A stretch of 64,000 nucleotides of DNA from Candidatus Latescibacterota bacterium. GTDB lineage: Bacteria; Latescibacterota; UBA2968; UBA8231. The position numbers and the translations under genes are program-made. The notes beneath the pieces were generated by a model. It saw nothing but the letters and a program-made list of their open reading frames with translations. It had not been told where the DNA came from and searched no databases. Below, piece by piece: positions 41,192 through 50,614 of this stretch. The number at the start of each line of letters is the position of its first letter. Within the stretch, counting starts at the first letter, position 1. The stretch is taken from positions 42,794-106,793 of the forward strand of contig JAJEIO010000054.1 in NCBI GenBank assembly GCA_022827835.1. Direction: 5' to 3'.

Positions 41192-43220
41192 TGGGGTGCT
41201 AACTGCGTGCTTGGTGCAGCCGCTAGCGGCCCGACAAGTCCTGCTCATCGGACAGGACGGACAAATCGCGTGGACCGGGCGGGTCGAAGGGGCCGAGGGC
41301 ATTTCGACGCTCCAGCCCGAGCACCGCTCCTTTCTCGACCCCAACGTCACCGAAATAGGCTATGCGCCGGCCGATTTGATCGAGTTTAGAAGCGTGGATT
41401 TTTCGGGCAGCATCCTGCCGCGGCGAGTGGGTGCCGAGCAGAATTTGGCCGCAGAGGTGCTAGATCGCGGCGGCTCGCTGCGCGCACCGACGGTCTTCGA
41501 CCTGACCGCCTTGCAGTTGCAGGTGATTTTTGAGGACATGCTCGCGGCCGACCCGACTGGGCAGGCATTCGAGCGCAAAGAAGACGATATCTTGGGGACC
41601 CAGCTCATTCTCGACTTGGGCGCGCGCTTTGGGGTCAACCGGCTGCGCTTTTTTCCGCGCAACACGATCTTCCCCTCGCCCGGCACTCCCTTTCAAAACG
41701 ACTTTTTGAAAAACTTTGAAGTGGAGATCAACGACGGCTTGGTGCTGACCAGTTCGGGCAACCCGATTTGGGAGACCTATGCCGTGTACAACGACAACAG
41801 CGACCGGATCACCGAAGTGCCCATCGATCCGCCGCGCTACATTCGCTTTATCCGCTTGCGGGCCACGTCGGCCATTCCCTTTGAGATTGAGAAGCTCCAG
41901 GTTTTTGGCGAAGGGTTCTTTCCGACGGCGCGCTACATCTCGCCGATCATCGACATGGGCAGCCCGGCCAATTGGGGCCTGATCCGCACCTTGCAGGAGC
42001 AAGTAGGGGCTGCGGACCTGGCCGACATGCAGTTGCGCACCCGCAGCGGCCACGACCCCAGTCCCTTGGCGTACACCCGCAAGCAGGTGGCCCTGCAAGA
42101 CGCCCCAGAAATTTCACTGTCCGTAGCCAATCCGGACGAGCCGCTGCTGCGCCAAGAGTACTTAAAGCTGCCCGAGCGCGGGCGTCAGGGCGACGATTGG
42201 GAGCGCGGCTCAGTGCGCGACGACTTGGCAAACTGGAGTCCGTGGACCTCGCCTTATGCGCTGGAAGAGCTGGCTGCGGGCACGCAGATTCTCTCGCCCG
42301 GCCCCAGCCGCTATTTCCAATTTCGCGTGGAATTCCAGAGTCAGCACTTGGAGGCGAGCCACATTCTCCAGCAGATCGCGCTCGAGTTTTCCGCGCCGCC
42401 ACTGGCGGACGCCCTCGTCGGCGAGATTTTCCCCCGCGAGGTGCCGGCTGCCGCGGACGTGCCCTTTGTGTACGCGGTGCGGGCGGAGATGGAGAGCGAT
42501 TACGTGCAGGGCTTCAACAGCTTTGAGGTGTTCACGCCGAGTCGCGTGGGCCGCGTCGAGCGAATTGAGATCATCGACGCCAGCGGCGAGCAGGTGCTCG
42601 ACCACGCCTTTGCGGTCACCGATGGAGTCACAACCGAAGGCGAGGTCGCCATCACCGCCATTGACGACCAGCGCTTTGCGGTGAGTTTCCCGGCTATAAA
42701 CCAGCACGACGCAGTGCTGAAAATCCACTTCGCCAGCCGGGTGCTGGCCTTTAGCACCCGCTTTGGCGGCCGCGCCCTGCTGCTAGAAGAGGATGCCTTT
42801 CAGGGCATTTCTCCGGGCAACGCGGCCTTTTTGGCGGAAGGCGACGTGGCGACCGAATCGGGGACGACCGTGCTGAGCCGTGCGGTGAACGAGGGCAGCT
42901 TGATCGGCGATTTCGCCCTCGGCAGCGAAGTCTTGACGCCCAATGGGGACGGCGTGAACGATGTCCTCGACGTGAATTTCGAGGTGCTGGCGGTCATCGG
43001 CAAGGCGCGGATTGTGATAGATTTGTGGGATTTAGGGGGTAGGCGGGTGCGCCGCCTCTTTGACGCCGAAGGGCAAAACGGCGTGTACGACGCCGTGCAT
43101 TGGGACGGTACAGACGAGCGGGGCCAGCGCGTTGCCCCCGGCATCTACTTGGTGCGGATTGAGGTGGAGGGGGATGCGCGCAGCGGGCAGACGATGCGGA
43201 CCTTGGGCGTGGCGTACTGA
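41172..43220 (+). CDS. A-family secreted surface protein with FlgD-like tail (A5)
   Basis: 682 residues, starting inside the protease stop (ATGA). The hydrophobic N-terminus (LLIGVLTACLVQPLAA) could be a plain signal peptide, or a lipoprotein signal if Cys13 (LTAC) is the lipobox. Residues ~110-240 are discoidin-like (LGTQLILDLGARFGVNRLRF, IRFIRLRATSAIPFEIEKL). The insert (RQEYLKLPERGRQGDDW) precedes ANWSPWTSPY, then YFQFRVEFQSQ and EIFPREVPAAADVPFVYAV. The tail is VLTPNGDGVNDVLDVNF, then RVAPGIYLVRIEV, ending LGVAY. Fifteen bases separate it from A6. Confidence 0.85.
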   Translation: MKAALLIGVLTACLVQPLAARQVLLIGQDGQIAWTGRVEGAEGISTLQPEHRSFLDPNVTEIGYAPADLIEFRSVDFSGSILPRRVGAEQNLAAEVLDRGGSLRAPTVFDLTALQLQVIFEDMLAADPTGQAFERKEDDILGTQLILDLGARFGVNRLRFFPRNTIFPSPGTPFQNDFLKNFEVEINDGLVLTSSGNPIWETYAVYNDNSDRITEVPIDPPRYIRFIRLRATSAIPFEIEKLQVFGEGFFPTARYISPIIDMGSPANWGLIRTLQEQVGAADLADMQLRTRSGHDPSPLAYTRKQVALQDAPEISLSVANPDEPLLRQEYLKLPERGRQGDDWERGSVRDDLANWSPWTSPYALEELAAGTQILSPGPSRYFQFRVEFQSQHLEASHILQQIALEFSAPPLADALVGEIFPREVPAAADVPFVYAVRAEMESDYVQGFNSFEVFTPSRVGRVERIEIIDASGEQVLDHAFAVTDGVTTEGEVAITAIDDQRFAVSFPAINQHDAVLKIHFASRVLAFSTRFGGRALLLEEDAFQGISPGNAAFLAEGDVATESGTTVLSRAVNEGSLIGDFALGSEVLTPNGDGVNDVLDVNFEVLAVIGKARIVIDLWDLGGRRVRRLFDAEGQNGVYDAVHWDGTDERGQRVAPGIYLVRIEVEGDARSGQTMRTLGVAY

Positions 43221-43235
43221 ACGAAAGGAGACGTC

Positions 43236-45284
43236 GTGCTGAATCGAATAGAGCGGATGGGCTTGCTAGTAGTGGTCTTAGCGACCAGCGCGTGGGGCCG
43301 CGGCGAGTTCCGCCTCGGCGGCGCGGATGGCAATTCTTGGCAGGCCCTGGTCGCCGAGCAGACGGCTGCGTACGTGTTGCTCGACGCCGAGGGCGGCATC
43401 GTCGAGGAGGTGACCATTGGCGCGGTCGCTGACGAGGTCAGCGTGCGCTTCAACACCGCGGGCGTCGATACGTTGATCGACTTTGCCGACGGCGGCCTGC
43501 GCCCGGTGTACATCGACCCGAGCGACAATCTGGCGCTGTCGCTCAAGGAGCGCCAAGGGCACTTTTACACGGCCAGCATTTACGGCCATACGCACTTGGT
43601 AACCGACTCTCAGCCCTTGCAGTTTCTCATCGACGGCGATCCGACGACCGCCATGCTAGTGCGAGTACCCGAGCCACCGCGCTTGGCTGGCCGCAACAAC
43701 CCCGGAGTGGTCAAAAACAACGTCATGCACTTGGGGGCCGAGTTGCCCATCAACCGCATCCGCTTCTTCCCCCGGCCCGGGTTTGAGGACAACTACTTGG
43801 CGTGGTACGAAATCGGCGTGGCCGACCACACCGGGCCATTTTGGGATAGCAACTTCGACCGCAGTCAGCGCGGCAAGCGGTGGTACATGGTCATTGACGC
43901 GGCCTTGGGCGCGCCCAACGACCCGGCCTTTGATATCTTGGCGCGCAACCGCGAGAGCCTCGACGTGGTGGTGGATTTGCGCTTTCCGACTCGCGACCTC
44001 AAGTGGATTGCCATTCGCCCGCTCGACCCCGAGCGCGACTGGGAAATCGCCGAGTTAGAAATCTATGGCGAGGGCTTTGTGACCCGGACGACCTACCGCA
44101 CCCCGATCATGGATTTTGGCCGCGAGGTTGCGTGGAGTAAAGTTCGCTGGCAAGGCGAGGTGCCCGAGGGGACTCAGCTTTTGCTCCGCACCCGCACGGG
44201 GAATACGCCGCAGCCCAACATCTACCGCGTCATCGGCCCGACCGGCACGCTCGAAATATCGACCCTCGACGAATACTTGACCCAGCTCGGCCTGCGGCGG
44301 TGGAACAACGTGGAGTTGGGCTACGACCTAGAAAATTGGAGCCCGTGGTCTGCGCCCTATGAGTTCGCGGCTGGGCTGCGGCAGACGGAACTGTCGGCGG
44401 ATTTGTGGCAGGATGGTACGCCCATACTATCGCCGAGTCCGACGCGCTACTTCCAGCTAGAGGCCATCCTGTTCGCCAGCGGCGACGCGGCCCCGCGCAT
44501 CGACAACATGTCCCTGCTGTTCTCCGAAGATCCAGTGGCCCAAGAGGTGGTTGGGGAGATCTGGCCGATCGCCACGCAGAGCTTTGCGGCTGAGACCTTT
44601 ACCTATGTGGTGCGCCCGGTCTTGCGCGCGAGCGACTTGGGTTTTGACCGGCTGGAGATTTTTACCCAGATCCCGGTCGAGCGGGTGCATTCGGTGCTCA
44701 TCGACGGCGAGGAGATCAGCGACCGCTTCCCGCCCGAGATTCAGGACGACCGCTTGATCGTCTCGTTCGACCGCTTGGTGGGGCCGCGCGACAACGAGAA
44801 GCGAATCGAGGTGGTCTTCGACGCCAAGGTCCTGCGCTTTGGCGCGGACTTCAGAAGCTGGGTGTACGACAGCGCCGAACCCGAACTCAAGCAGCAAGTA
44901 GCCCCGGGCAATGCGACGTTCCGCTTTAGCGGCGACGTAGTCTCGGTGCGCACGCCCATGGGCGGTGGCCTCATCAGCAGCGTGCAGGCCATGCCAGCGA
45001 CCTTTACGCCCAACGGCGACGGCGTCAACGACCAGGTAGCGATTGCATACGAATTGCGCGACTTGGAGAGCCTGCGGCAGATCCGCTTGCGGATATACGA
45101 CCTGTCCGGGCGACTGGTGCGCCAAATCGCGACTAATACCGGCAGCGGCAGCTTTGCCCAAACTTGGAATGGGCGCGATGAAGAGGGTGCGCTGGTGCCG
45201 CCCGGCATGTACCTCTATCAGCTCGATTGGGACACCGACAAGGGCCGCGAGGTGGCCAATGGTGTAGTGGGTGTGGCGTACTAG
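43236..45284 (+). CDS. A-family secreted surface protein with FlgD-like tail (A6)
   Basis: 682 residues, the same length as A5. GTG start with AAAGGAG upstream; signal peptide MGLLVVVLATSAWG. Discoidin-like region ~125-270 (FLIDGDPTTAMLVRVPE, PINRIRFFPRPGFEDNYLAW, KWIAIRPLDPERDWEIAEL). Insert TLDEYLTQLGLRRWNNVE precedes LENWSPWSAPYE. Strand-rich block: AETFTYVVRPVL and GFDRLEIFTQIP. Tail: TFTPNGDGVNDQVAIAYEL, then VPPGMYLYQLDW, ending VGVAY. It is followed by B3 after 9 bases and belongs to one operon with A5 and B3. Confidence 0.85.
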   Translation: MLNRIERMGLLVVVLATSAWGRGEFRLGGADGNSWQALVAEQTAAYVLLDAEGGIVEEVTIGAVADEVSVRFNTAGVDTLIDFADGGLRPVYIDPSDNLALSLKERQGHFYTASIYGHTHLVTDSQPLQFLIDGDPTTAMLVRVPEPPRLAGRNNPGVVKNNVMHLGAELPINRIRFFPRPGFEDNYLAWYEIGVADHTGPFWDSNFDRSQRGKRWYMVIDAALGAPNDPAFDILARNRESLDVVVDLRFPTRDLKWIAIRPLDPERDWEIAELEIYGEGFVTRTTYRTPIMDFGREVAWSKVRWQGEVPEGTQLLLRTRTGNTPQPNIYRVIGPTGTLEISTLDEYLTQLGLRRWNNVELGYDLENWSPWSAPYEFAAGLRQTELSADLWQDGTPILSPSPTRYFQLEAILFASGDAAPRIDNMSLLFSEDPVAQEVVGEIWPIATQSFAAETFTYVVRPVLRASDLGFDRLEIFTQIPVERVHSVLIDGEEISDRFPPEIQDDRLIVSFDRLVGPRDNEKRIEVVFDAKVLRFGADFRSWVYDSAEPELKQQVAPGNATFRFSGDVVSVRTPMGGGLISSVQAMPATFTPNGDGVNDQVAIAYELRDLESLRQIRLRIYDLSGRLVRQIATNTGSGSFAQTWNGRDEEGALVPPGMYLYQLDWDTDKGREVANGVVGVAY

Positions 45285-45293
45285 GCTGGAGAA

Positions 45294-48014
45294 ATGGATT
45301 TGACTAGGGCCATTCACTGTAAGAGGCTGTCTGCAAACCCTTGGCGGACGTTTGCCTGCTGCGCCGCCTTGCTCGCCTTGGCCGACGGGGCCTACGGTAG
45401 CCGCTTATGGCAACAGGAAGTAGCACAAAGCCCGGAGGTGTACCTCGACGCGCTGGACCCGGCCATGCGGCGCTGGTACGTGCCGCAGGTGATGTTCGCC
45501 GAATACCCGTGGCGGCAGTGGGAGTACACCAACCGCGCGCGGCTGCCGTACCAGCGCTATGTGAACATCGACTTAGAGGGCGATTACTTCTACGATCTGT
45601 ACGGGAACTATCTGACTCAGGGGTGGCTGATCTTCAACACGGCGCAGAGGCGGCCCGAGGAAGCCGGTAGTTCCCTGTTCAAGACCGAGCGGTTTGCGCG
45701 GTGGTTCAACGAACTGGTCATCGCCGGCGATCACAAGGGTCAATATCACTACGCGCTGACGGCGAGCAACAACCTGCGAACGACCTTGACGCCGCTGTCG
45801 TTTTCCAAGCCGCGCCTGAACGGCATGCAGATCGACCTCGCCACCGATAAATACCAGTTGACCTTTCTCCACTCGCTGATCACCGGCCCGCGCGGCTTGC
45901 AGGTGGAGGAGAGCCGCTTTACGGACGCGACTTCTCTCGTGGGAGGGCGGTTCACGGCTCAGTTAGGGGATTTTGTGGAGTTGGGCCTGCACGCGGTCAA
46001 CGCCCACCAGACCAACAGCGAGTCTGATCAGCTAATAGAGACTCTGTACAAAGGCGGGCTGAACAAGCAGCAGAACGCGACTATCTCGCAGATCGCGATC
46101 GCCTTGCGCGACGACTCGCCGGAAGACGGCAGCGGCGGCGCAGCGTTCTTCCCAGACGCCTCGGACGTAATTATTACCTACCGCGACGGTACGGTGGAGT
46201 CGGGCCGCGACATTCGCTTTGGCCCGGAGATCAGCGGCGGCTTAGAGCGGCAGGGGTTTCTCACCGCGGATGGCGACGGGCAAATCAGCCTGCTCTACGA
46301 CTTTGACAGCGCGTCATTTGTCAATCGCGCCTCGGCCGATAAATCTGAGATTGTGGCGGTGGAATTTCGCCTCGTGCTGGCCAACGACTACCAGATCTGG
46401 ATGAGTTCGGACCAGCAGTTGGGAGAGGGCGGCGGCTTTGTAACGGTCGGTCGGCCATCGAGCTCGTTCACTTGGACGGGCGAGCGCTCCATCAGCTTGG
46501 GCGACGTATTCGGCGCGGATGTGGATGACCCAGTCTTTTTGTTAGTGGCGCAGGCCGAGGGCAATGTGCAGGACATCTCCAATCTGCGCACGGTCCGCTT
46601 TGACTACGGGCTACCGACGGCTACGACAATCGCCGGGGCCACGCTCAAGGTGGAAGACGTGCTCGGCTTCGATCTATATGGCGAATACGACCTGAACTGG
46701 AACTTCCGCAAGTATCCCAATGTCGCCGAAGAGACGCACACTTCCTCGGCGGGAATTAGCGACCGGCCCAGCGCCCCGGCGTGGATGGTGAATCTGAGTA
46801 AGAACTTGAGGCGGCTGTCGCTGTTTGGGGAAGTGTATTCGATTGATCCGCGCTACAACACCCAATCCTTTGTCACCACGAGCTCGGGCCTCGATTACGC
46901 CCGGCAGGGCAACCGCTTTGACTTGGTGGAAGACAACGACGATCAAGACCGCTTCCCAGATGGATTCCGGGCGGATTTTTTGGTAGATGACCGCTTGGTC
47001 TTTCCCGGTTGGGACCTCAACAACGATTTAGTGCCCGACTTCAACCAAAACGACAACCGCGTCAAGGCCAACTCCGTTCCGGATTACGAGGAGCCGTTCC
47101 TCCGCTTCTTGGTCGATCGGCCGGAGTTCCTCTTCGGCGTGGATATGAATCACAACTTCTGGGTCGATCTATACGAAAACGACACTGAGCCGGACTACCC
47201 CTACCGCCGCGATCAACAAGGCTTCAATGTCTATGGGGGTATCGACCTGAGCCGGCACTGGCAGCTCAAGGTGGGGGCCTTGCGCGAGGAGCAGATTTCT
47301 GCGGACCGCAAAAACCACAGCACGTATTTACAGCTAGGGTACGAGCGGGTTTGGCCGCGGGTGGGTCGGGTGCGGCTGTTTGAGATGAGCCAGTTGGTGC
47401 AAGACGACATTCCCGATCCAATTTTGCAGTGGCAGCCAGACAACACACTGCGCGGTGGCAAGCTCGTGCACATCGCCGATCCGCTGTTGGCGCGCGATGC
47501 TTGGGTCCACCAGCTCTTCGTCGGCCACAGCCTGACGAGCGACGCGCTGTTGGTGATGAGCAAGCTGCACGGGGTTTTCTTTGCGCAACGGCAGCGCGAT
47601 GCGTCGGACTTTTTCTTTGGCTTGATCAACAAGGCCAGCTATCGCCGCACTTGGCGCGGGCTGACCCTATCGCCGCGCTGGAAGAGCGAGTGGCTTCAGC
47701 AGAGCCGGTCGCTGTTTGACCAAGAGGAGCGCACGACGCTGATGGAGCTGTTTTCGCTGCTTTTGGAAACGCAGCTATTGCAGGCTACGCGGCTCCAGGC
47801 TGGCGTCGAGTACGCGCTGTTCAACGATTTCGACCGCGATGCAGAGGATTTCGACTCCCTGAGTTGGGCCTTGCAGTTGGCGACCGAGTCGGCCTATTTG
47901 GGCTATCGGATTCAAGCGTTGGCCGGCTTTGTGGTAGAGCGCAAGGCGTTTGCGGAGGCCAAGGCCGAAACGACGACCGAGACCTTTGTCACGCTATACG
48001 CTGGCTTGCAATAG
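45294..48014 (+). CDS. B-family large surface / outer-membrane protein (B3)
   Basis: 906 residues; signal region TFACCAALLALADGAYG. Same blocks as B1 and B2: MRRWYVPQVMFAEYPWRQW, EGDYFYDLYGNYLTQGWL, DDSPEDGSGGAAFFPDASD, DNDDQDRFPD, DLNNDLVPDFNQND, EPFLRFLVDRPEFLFG, DMNHNFWVDLYENDTEPD and FFFGLINKASYRRTWRG, ending FVTLYAGLQ. It has one ~25-residue insertion (GEGGGFVTVGRPSSSF) in the middle domain, absent from B2. GGAG lies 4 bases from the ATG. The downstream 97 bases are AT-rich and precede a separate gene. Confidence 0.82.
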   Translation: MDLTRAIHCKRLSANPWRTFACCAALLALADGAYGSRLWQQEVAQSPEVYLDALDPAMRRWYVPQVMFAEYPWRQWEYTNRARLPYQRYVNIDLEGDYFYDLYGNYLTQGWLIFNTAQRRPEEAGSSLFKTERFARWFNELVIAGDHKGQYHYALTASNNLRTTLTPLSFSKPRLNGMQIDLATDKYQLTFLHSLITGPRGLQVEESRFTDATSLVGGRFTAQLGDFVELGLHAVNAHQTNSESDQLIETLYKGGLNKQQNATISQIAIALRDDSPEDGSGGAAFFPDASDVIITYRDGTVESGRDIRFGPEISGGLERQGFLTADGDGQISLLYDFDSASFVNRASADKSEIVAVEFRLVLANDYQIWMSSDQQLGEGGGFVTVGRPSSSFTWTGERSISLGDVFGADVDDPVFLLVAQAEGNVQDISNLRTVRFDYGLPTATTIAGATLKVEDVLGFDLYGEYDLNWNFRKYPNVAEETHTSSAGISDRPSAPAWMVNLSKNLRRLSLFGEVYSIDPRYNTQSFVTTSSGLDYARQGNRFDLVEDNDDQDRFPDGFRADFLVDDRLVFPGWDLNNDLVPDFNQNDNRVKANSVPDYEEPFLRFLVDRPEFLFGVDMNHNFWVDLYENDTEPDYPYRRDQQGFNVYGGIDLSRHWQLKVGALREEQISADRKNHSTYLQLGYERVWPRVGRVRLFEMSQLVQDDIPDPILQWQPDNTLRGGKLVHIADPLLARDAWVHQLFVGHSLTSDALLVMSKLHGVFFAQRQRDASDFFFGLINKASYRRTWRGLTLSPRWKSEWLQQSRSLFDQEERTTLMELFSLLLETQLLQATRLQAGVEYALFNDFDRDAEDFDSLSWALQLATESAYLGYRIQALAGFVVERKAFAEAKAETTTETFVTLYAGLQ

Positions 48015-48030
48015 TTGGTTGTATTTAGCG

Positions 48031-48084
48031 AGTCATTTGACTAAATTTGCGAGTTAGTCGTTCATTTGCAATTTAGTTGTTCAT
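48031..48084 (+). repeat. AT-rich short inverted and tandem repeat
   Basis: AGTCA-TT-TGACT (48031-48042) is a small palindrome. It is followed by a 19-bp unit repeated once with 3 mismatches (48047-48065 and 48066-48084; TTGC...TTAGT...GTTCAT). It lies 28-81 bases upstream of the secreted protein gene, so it may be a promoter-region operator. Confidence 0.45.
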
Positions 48085-48111
48085 CGCCACCCTACCCAAG
48101 GAGGTAGAACT

Positions 48112-49044
48112 ATGAAACGTCTTTTCACCTGTGGCCTGACGGCAATCGCGCTATTGGCTTTTGCGCTAGCCGCCGGGGCACACGAGCCCCCAGGCGAGGT
48201 CTTCCTCGCCGTGCAGTTCCCCGATGCGAATGTGCCGAACATCGACGGATTTGACGACGATTGGTCGGCTGTGCCGCTCGAGGTGTACGCCATTCCCAGC
48301 TCGAAGCTCTTTTCGGTGCACGGTTTTGCTGGCGACGACGTGCCGCGCGGCGGCATGGATCCGGCTTCGATGCAGATCCGCCACATTTTGGGTTGGAACG
48401 ATTCGCGCAACGAGCTGTACGTGACGACGCGGATTTTCGACAACAAACACACGATCACCCGCCAAGACTTAGGCTCCTATTGGTGGGACGACAGCATTGA
48501 GATCGAGTTCAACCCGCGTCACGACTACTTGCCCAAGCCCGAAGACGTGGTGACGCACCACAAGTACTCGTTCGCGTTCCCGCCGCTCAACGGCAATTTC
48601 GGCCCGGCCCTGCAAACGGCTGCGGTCAGTAGCGCCGATGTCGAGAACCCGACGCTGTTGTCCAACGGCAGCCGTTGGTACTACTGCACCTATAGCTTCG
48701 AGGGCGAGGAGTACGGCGAGAGCACGTATATCTACGAGTTCCGCACGATTGCCATTGATTCGTATCCCAAGCCCACCGAGGAGAACATCACGGAAGATCA
48801 GGTGGTTGAGCACGACCTGACCGCGGGCGAGGTGATCGGCTTTTCGATTTTCGTCAGCGACGTAGATGACAGCGCCGGCGATGCCGACAACCGCGTCGGC
48901 ATGTGGGCGACGACTCCGACGAGTTGTTGTCACTCTTCGCAGGACCTGCTCATCTCCCCGATGGATGACACCATTGATTGGGGCGAGCCGACTGCGGTCG
49001 AGGCGCAGAGTTGGGGCCGGATTAAGTACCAGTACCAGCAGTAA
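48112..49044 (+). CDS. Secreted CBM9-like protein (second copy)
   Basis: 310 residues; signal peptide AIALLAFALAAGAHE. NIDGFDDDWSAVPLE is the DGxxxDW-type edge of the CBM9-like fold. RNELYVTTRIFDNKHT and YWWDDSIEIEFNPRHD continue the beta-sandwich with the conserved acidic patch. It probably binds carbohydrate or haem outside the cell. It is related to the 308-residue protein at 19590-20516. The SD is AAGGAGG. It is followed by a rho-independent terminator at 49071-49105 and looks monocistronic. Confidence 0.8.
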   Translation: MKRLFTCGLTAIALLAFALAAGAHEPPGEVFLAVQFPDANVPNIDGFDDDWSAVPLEVYAIPSSKLFSVHGFAGDDVPRGGMDPASMQIRHILGWNDSRNELYVTTRIFDNKHTITRQDLGSYWWDDSIEIEFNPRHDYLPKPEDVVTHHKYSFAFPPLNGNFGPALQTAAVSSADVENPTLLSNGSRWYYCTYSFEGEEYGESTYIYEFRTIAIDSYPKPTEENITEDQVVEHDLTAGEVIGFSIFVSDVDDSAGDADNRVGMWATTPTSCCHSSQDLLISPMDDTIDWGEPTAVEAQSWGRIKYQYQQ

Positions 49045-49070
49045 TACCCGGTTCCACACCCTTTGCAAAG

Positions 49071-49105
49071 AAAGCCCGTTTGCCCCTGTGGCAGGCGGGC
49101 TTTTT
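49071..49105 (+). terminator. Rho-independent terminator
   Basis: AAAGCCCG (49071-49078) pairs with CGGGCTTT (49096-49103), with an inner TGCC/GGCA pairing and a T-run (TTTTT, 49101-49105). It ends the CBM9-like gene transcript. Confidence 0.85.
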
Positions 49106-49110
49106 GCGTC

Positions 49111-49845
49111 TTACAGCCCGAGTAGGCCCCGGGCGTTCTCGCCGAGGATGAGTCGCTTGGCGTCGTCGTCAATGGCCGCGGTGATGATCTTGCCGAGCTG
49201 CGGGCGGGGGTCCATCAAGGGCGTATCCGAGCCGAAGAGTACGCGGTCGGCCCCGGCCTTGGCCACCAGCTCTTCGATGACGCCTGGGGTGCGGAAGGTC
49301 GAGCAGGTTTCGAGGAAGTAGTTGGGCAGGCGCTGGGCCGCGTCAATGGCTTGGCTGCGATACGGCTCGATGTTGCCGGAGTGGCCGGCGACGAAGCGGG
49401 CGCTAGGGAAGCGCGCGGCTGCTCGGCCGAATTGGGCAGGCGCGGCCGTTGGCTCGCCGCCTGTGTGTGCAATGACCGCGAGGCCGCGCTCAGCGGCAAA
49501 GCCGTAGATTGGATCCCAAGCCGGGTCGTCGAGCGGAAAGGGCGTATAGGGCGGGTAGATTTTAATCGCCCGGAACCCGAGTTCGTCTATGGCCCGTTCC
49601 AATTCGGGCCGCACGGTGTCGGGGCAGGTGGGGCACACATAGGCAAAGCCAATGAAGCGGTCGGGGTGGCGGGCGACGAAAGCTGCGGTTTGATCGTTGC
49701 CGGGTTTGCCTTCGGGATGGAAGATGTTGAAGACGCAGCTTTTGTCGATCCCCACCGCATCCATGGCGCTCAGCATCGTGGCCGGGTCATCGACCATGTC
49801 GAGGGAGTCCCAGCGGCCCACGTGGCCGTGAAAGTCGATGATCAT
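49111..49845 (-). CDS. Amidohydrolase-2-type metal-dependent hydrolase
   Basis: A 244-residue TIM-barrel protein of the amidohydrolase 2 family (ACMSD, o-pyrocatechuate decarboxylase and lactonase-like proteins, COG2159). Metal-binding signature: DFHGHVG near the N-terminus, HTGG, then AGHSGN and GSDTP with the final aspartate, as in active members. Such enzymes hydrolyse or decarboxylate small aromatic or lactone substrates; the substrate here is not predictable. It is co-encoded with the degenerate amidohydrolase at 49842-50609 (4-base overlap) in a run with the PhyH-like gene. Confidence 0.87.
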   Translation of the reverse strand: MIIDFHGHVGRWDSLDMVDDPATMLSAMDAVGIDKSCVFNIFHPEGKPGNDQTAAFVARHPDRFIGFAYVCPTCPDTVRPELERAIDELGFRAIKIYPPYTPFPLDDPAWDPIYGFAAERGLAVIAHTGGEPTAAPAQFGRAAARFPSARFVAGHSGNIEPYRSQAIDAAQRLPNYFLETCSTFRTPGVIEELVAKAGADRVLFGSDTPLMDPRPQLGKIITAAIDDDAKRLILGENARGLLGL

Positions 49846-50609
49846 GCGGCTCCTCCGAGAATGCGCTCTAGATTGCCCGCGGTCAAAGCCGCGAGCGCGT
49901 CGTCGTCAATGGCCAAGTGGTGCAGGTAAAAGAGCATCGGCCCCATGGCATAGCGTGGGTAGTAGGACCCGTAGAGGAAGCGCTCTATGCCAAATTCGCC
50001 GATTAGGGACTCGATACCGCCCAGATTCTCAAAGCGGCTCAATTCCAGCGACGCTTGAGGCAGTGCCCTGAGCAGGGGGCGCAAGGCGAGGGAATGCACG
50101 TAGTGCGCGCCGAGGAGCACTACGTGTAAATCTGGGAAGCGACGCAAGGTTTCCATGACTTCGGCGACCGGCGTGTCGGCCAGCGAAATCCACAGGGGGA
50201 TGCGCTCAGCCGCCAGCCAAGCGAGCAACTCGCCGTAGATCCAGTCGGCAAAGGGGACGCGGCTCGCCTCGGTGTTGTGCAGGCGGACGCTGGAGACCTC
50301 GCCTGCGGCGTGAAGCGCGCGCAGTTGCGCCAACGAGTCTGCGCTCGGTCCGGCGACCCATTGGAGGACGAATCCGTCGCCAAGCCAATCGCGCAGGGCC
50401 TCGTTGCCCTCGATCGCGCTGATGGTTTCGCCTTGGAGGTGGTAGATCAGGCCGCGCTCCACGCCGTGGCGCTGCATTTCCGCTCGCAGCTCGGTCGCGT
50501 CGGCAAACGGCGAGGGCCGGTCGTGGCAGTGGCCGACGCCGATGTTGGCGTCGAAGACGGGGACGCGCGCGCGGAAGCTCAGGTGTTCGCTGTTTTGCTG
50601 GGATGCCAT
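49842..50609 (-). CDS. Amidohydrolase-like protein lacking metal ligands
   Basis: 255 residues with the same TIM-barrel layout as its downstream neighbour, but altered metal sites: DANIGVGHC stands where DFHGHVG would be; VLLGAHYVH where AGHSGN would be; and YGSYYP where GSDTP would be. The two N-terminal His and the final Asp are therefore missing. Its gene ends 4 bases inside the start of the intact amidohydrolase, so both chains should be made in similar amounts. It could be a pseudoenzyme partner. Its start lies 5 bases after the PhyH stop. Confidence 0.75.
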   Translation of the reverse strand: MASQQNSEHLSFRARVPVFDANIGVGHCHDRPSPFADATELRAEMQRHGVERGLIYHLQGETISAIEGNEALRDWLGDGFVLQWVAGPSADSLAQLRALHAAGEVSSVRLHNTEASRVPFADWIYGELLAWLAAERIPLWISLADTPVAEVMETLRRFPDLHVVLLGAHYVHSLALRPLLRALPQASLELSRFENLGGIESLIGEFGIERFLYGSYYPRYAMGPMLFYLHHLAIDDDALAALTAGNLERILGGAA

Positions 50610-50614
50610 GGGAT

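Noticed and set aside
48015..48111. Possible CRISPR-like or IS-end repeats in the AT-rich gap
   Set aside because: Only two adjacent 19-bp units with mismatches and no spacer; better kept as a low-confidence regulatory repeat.
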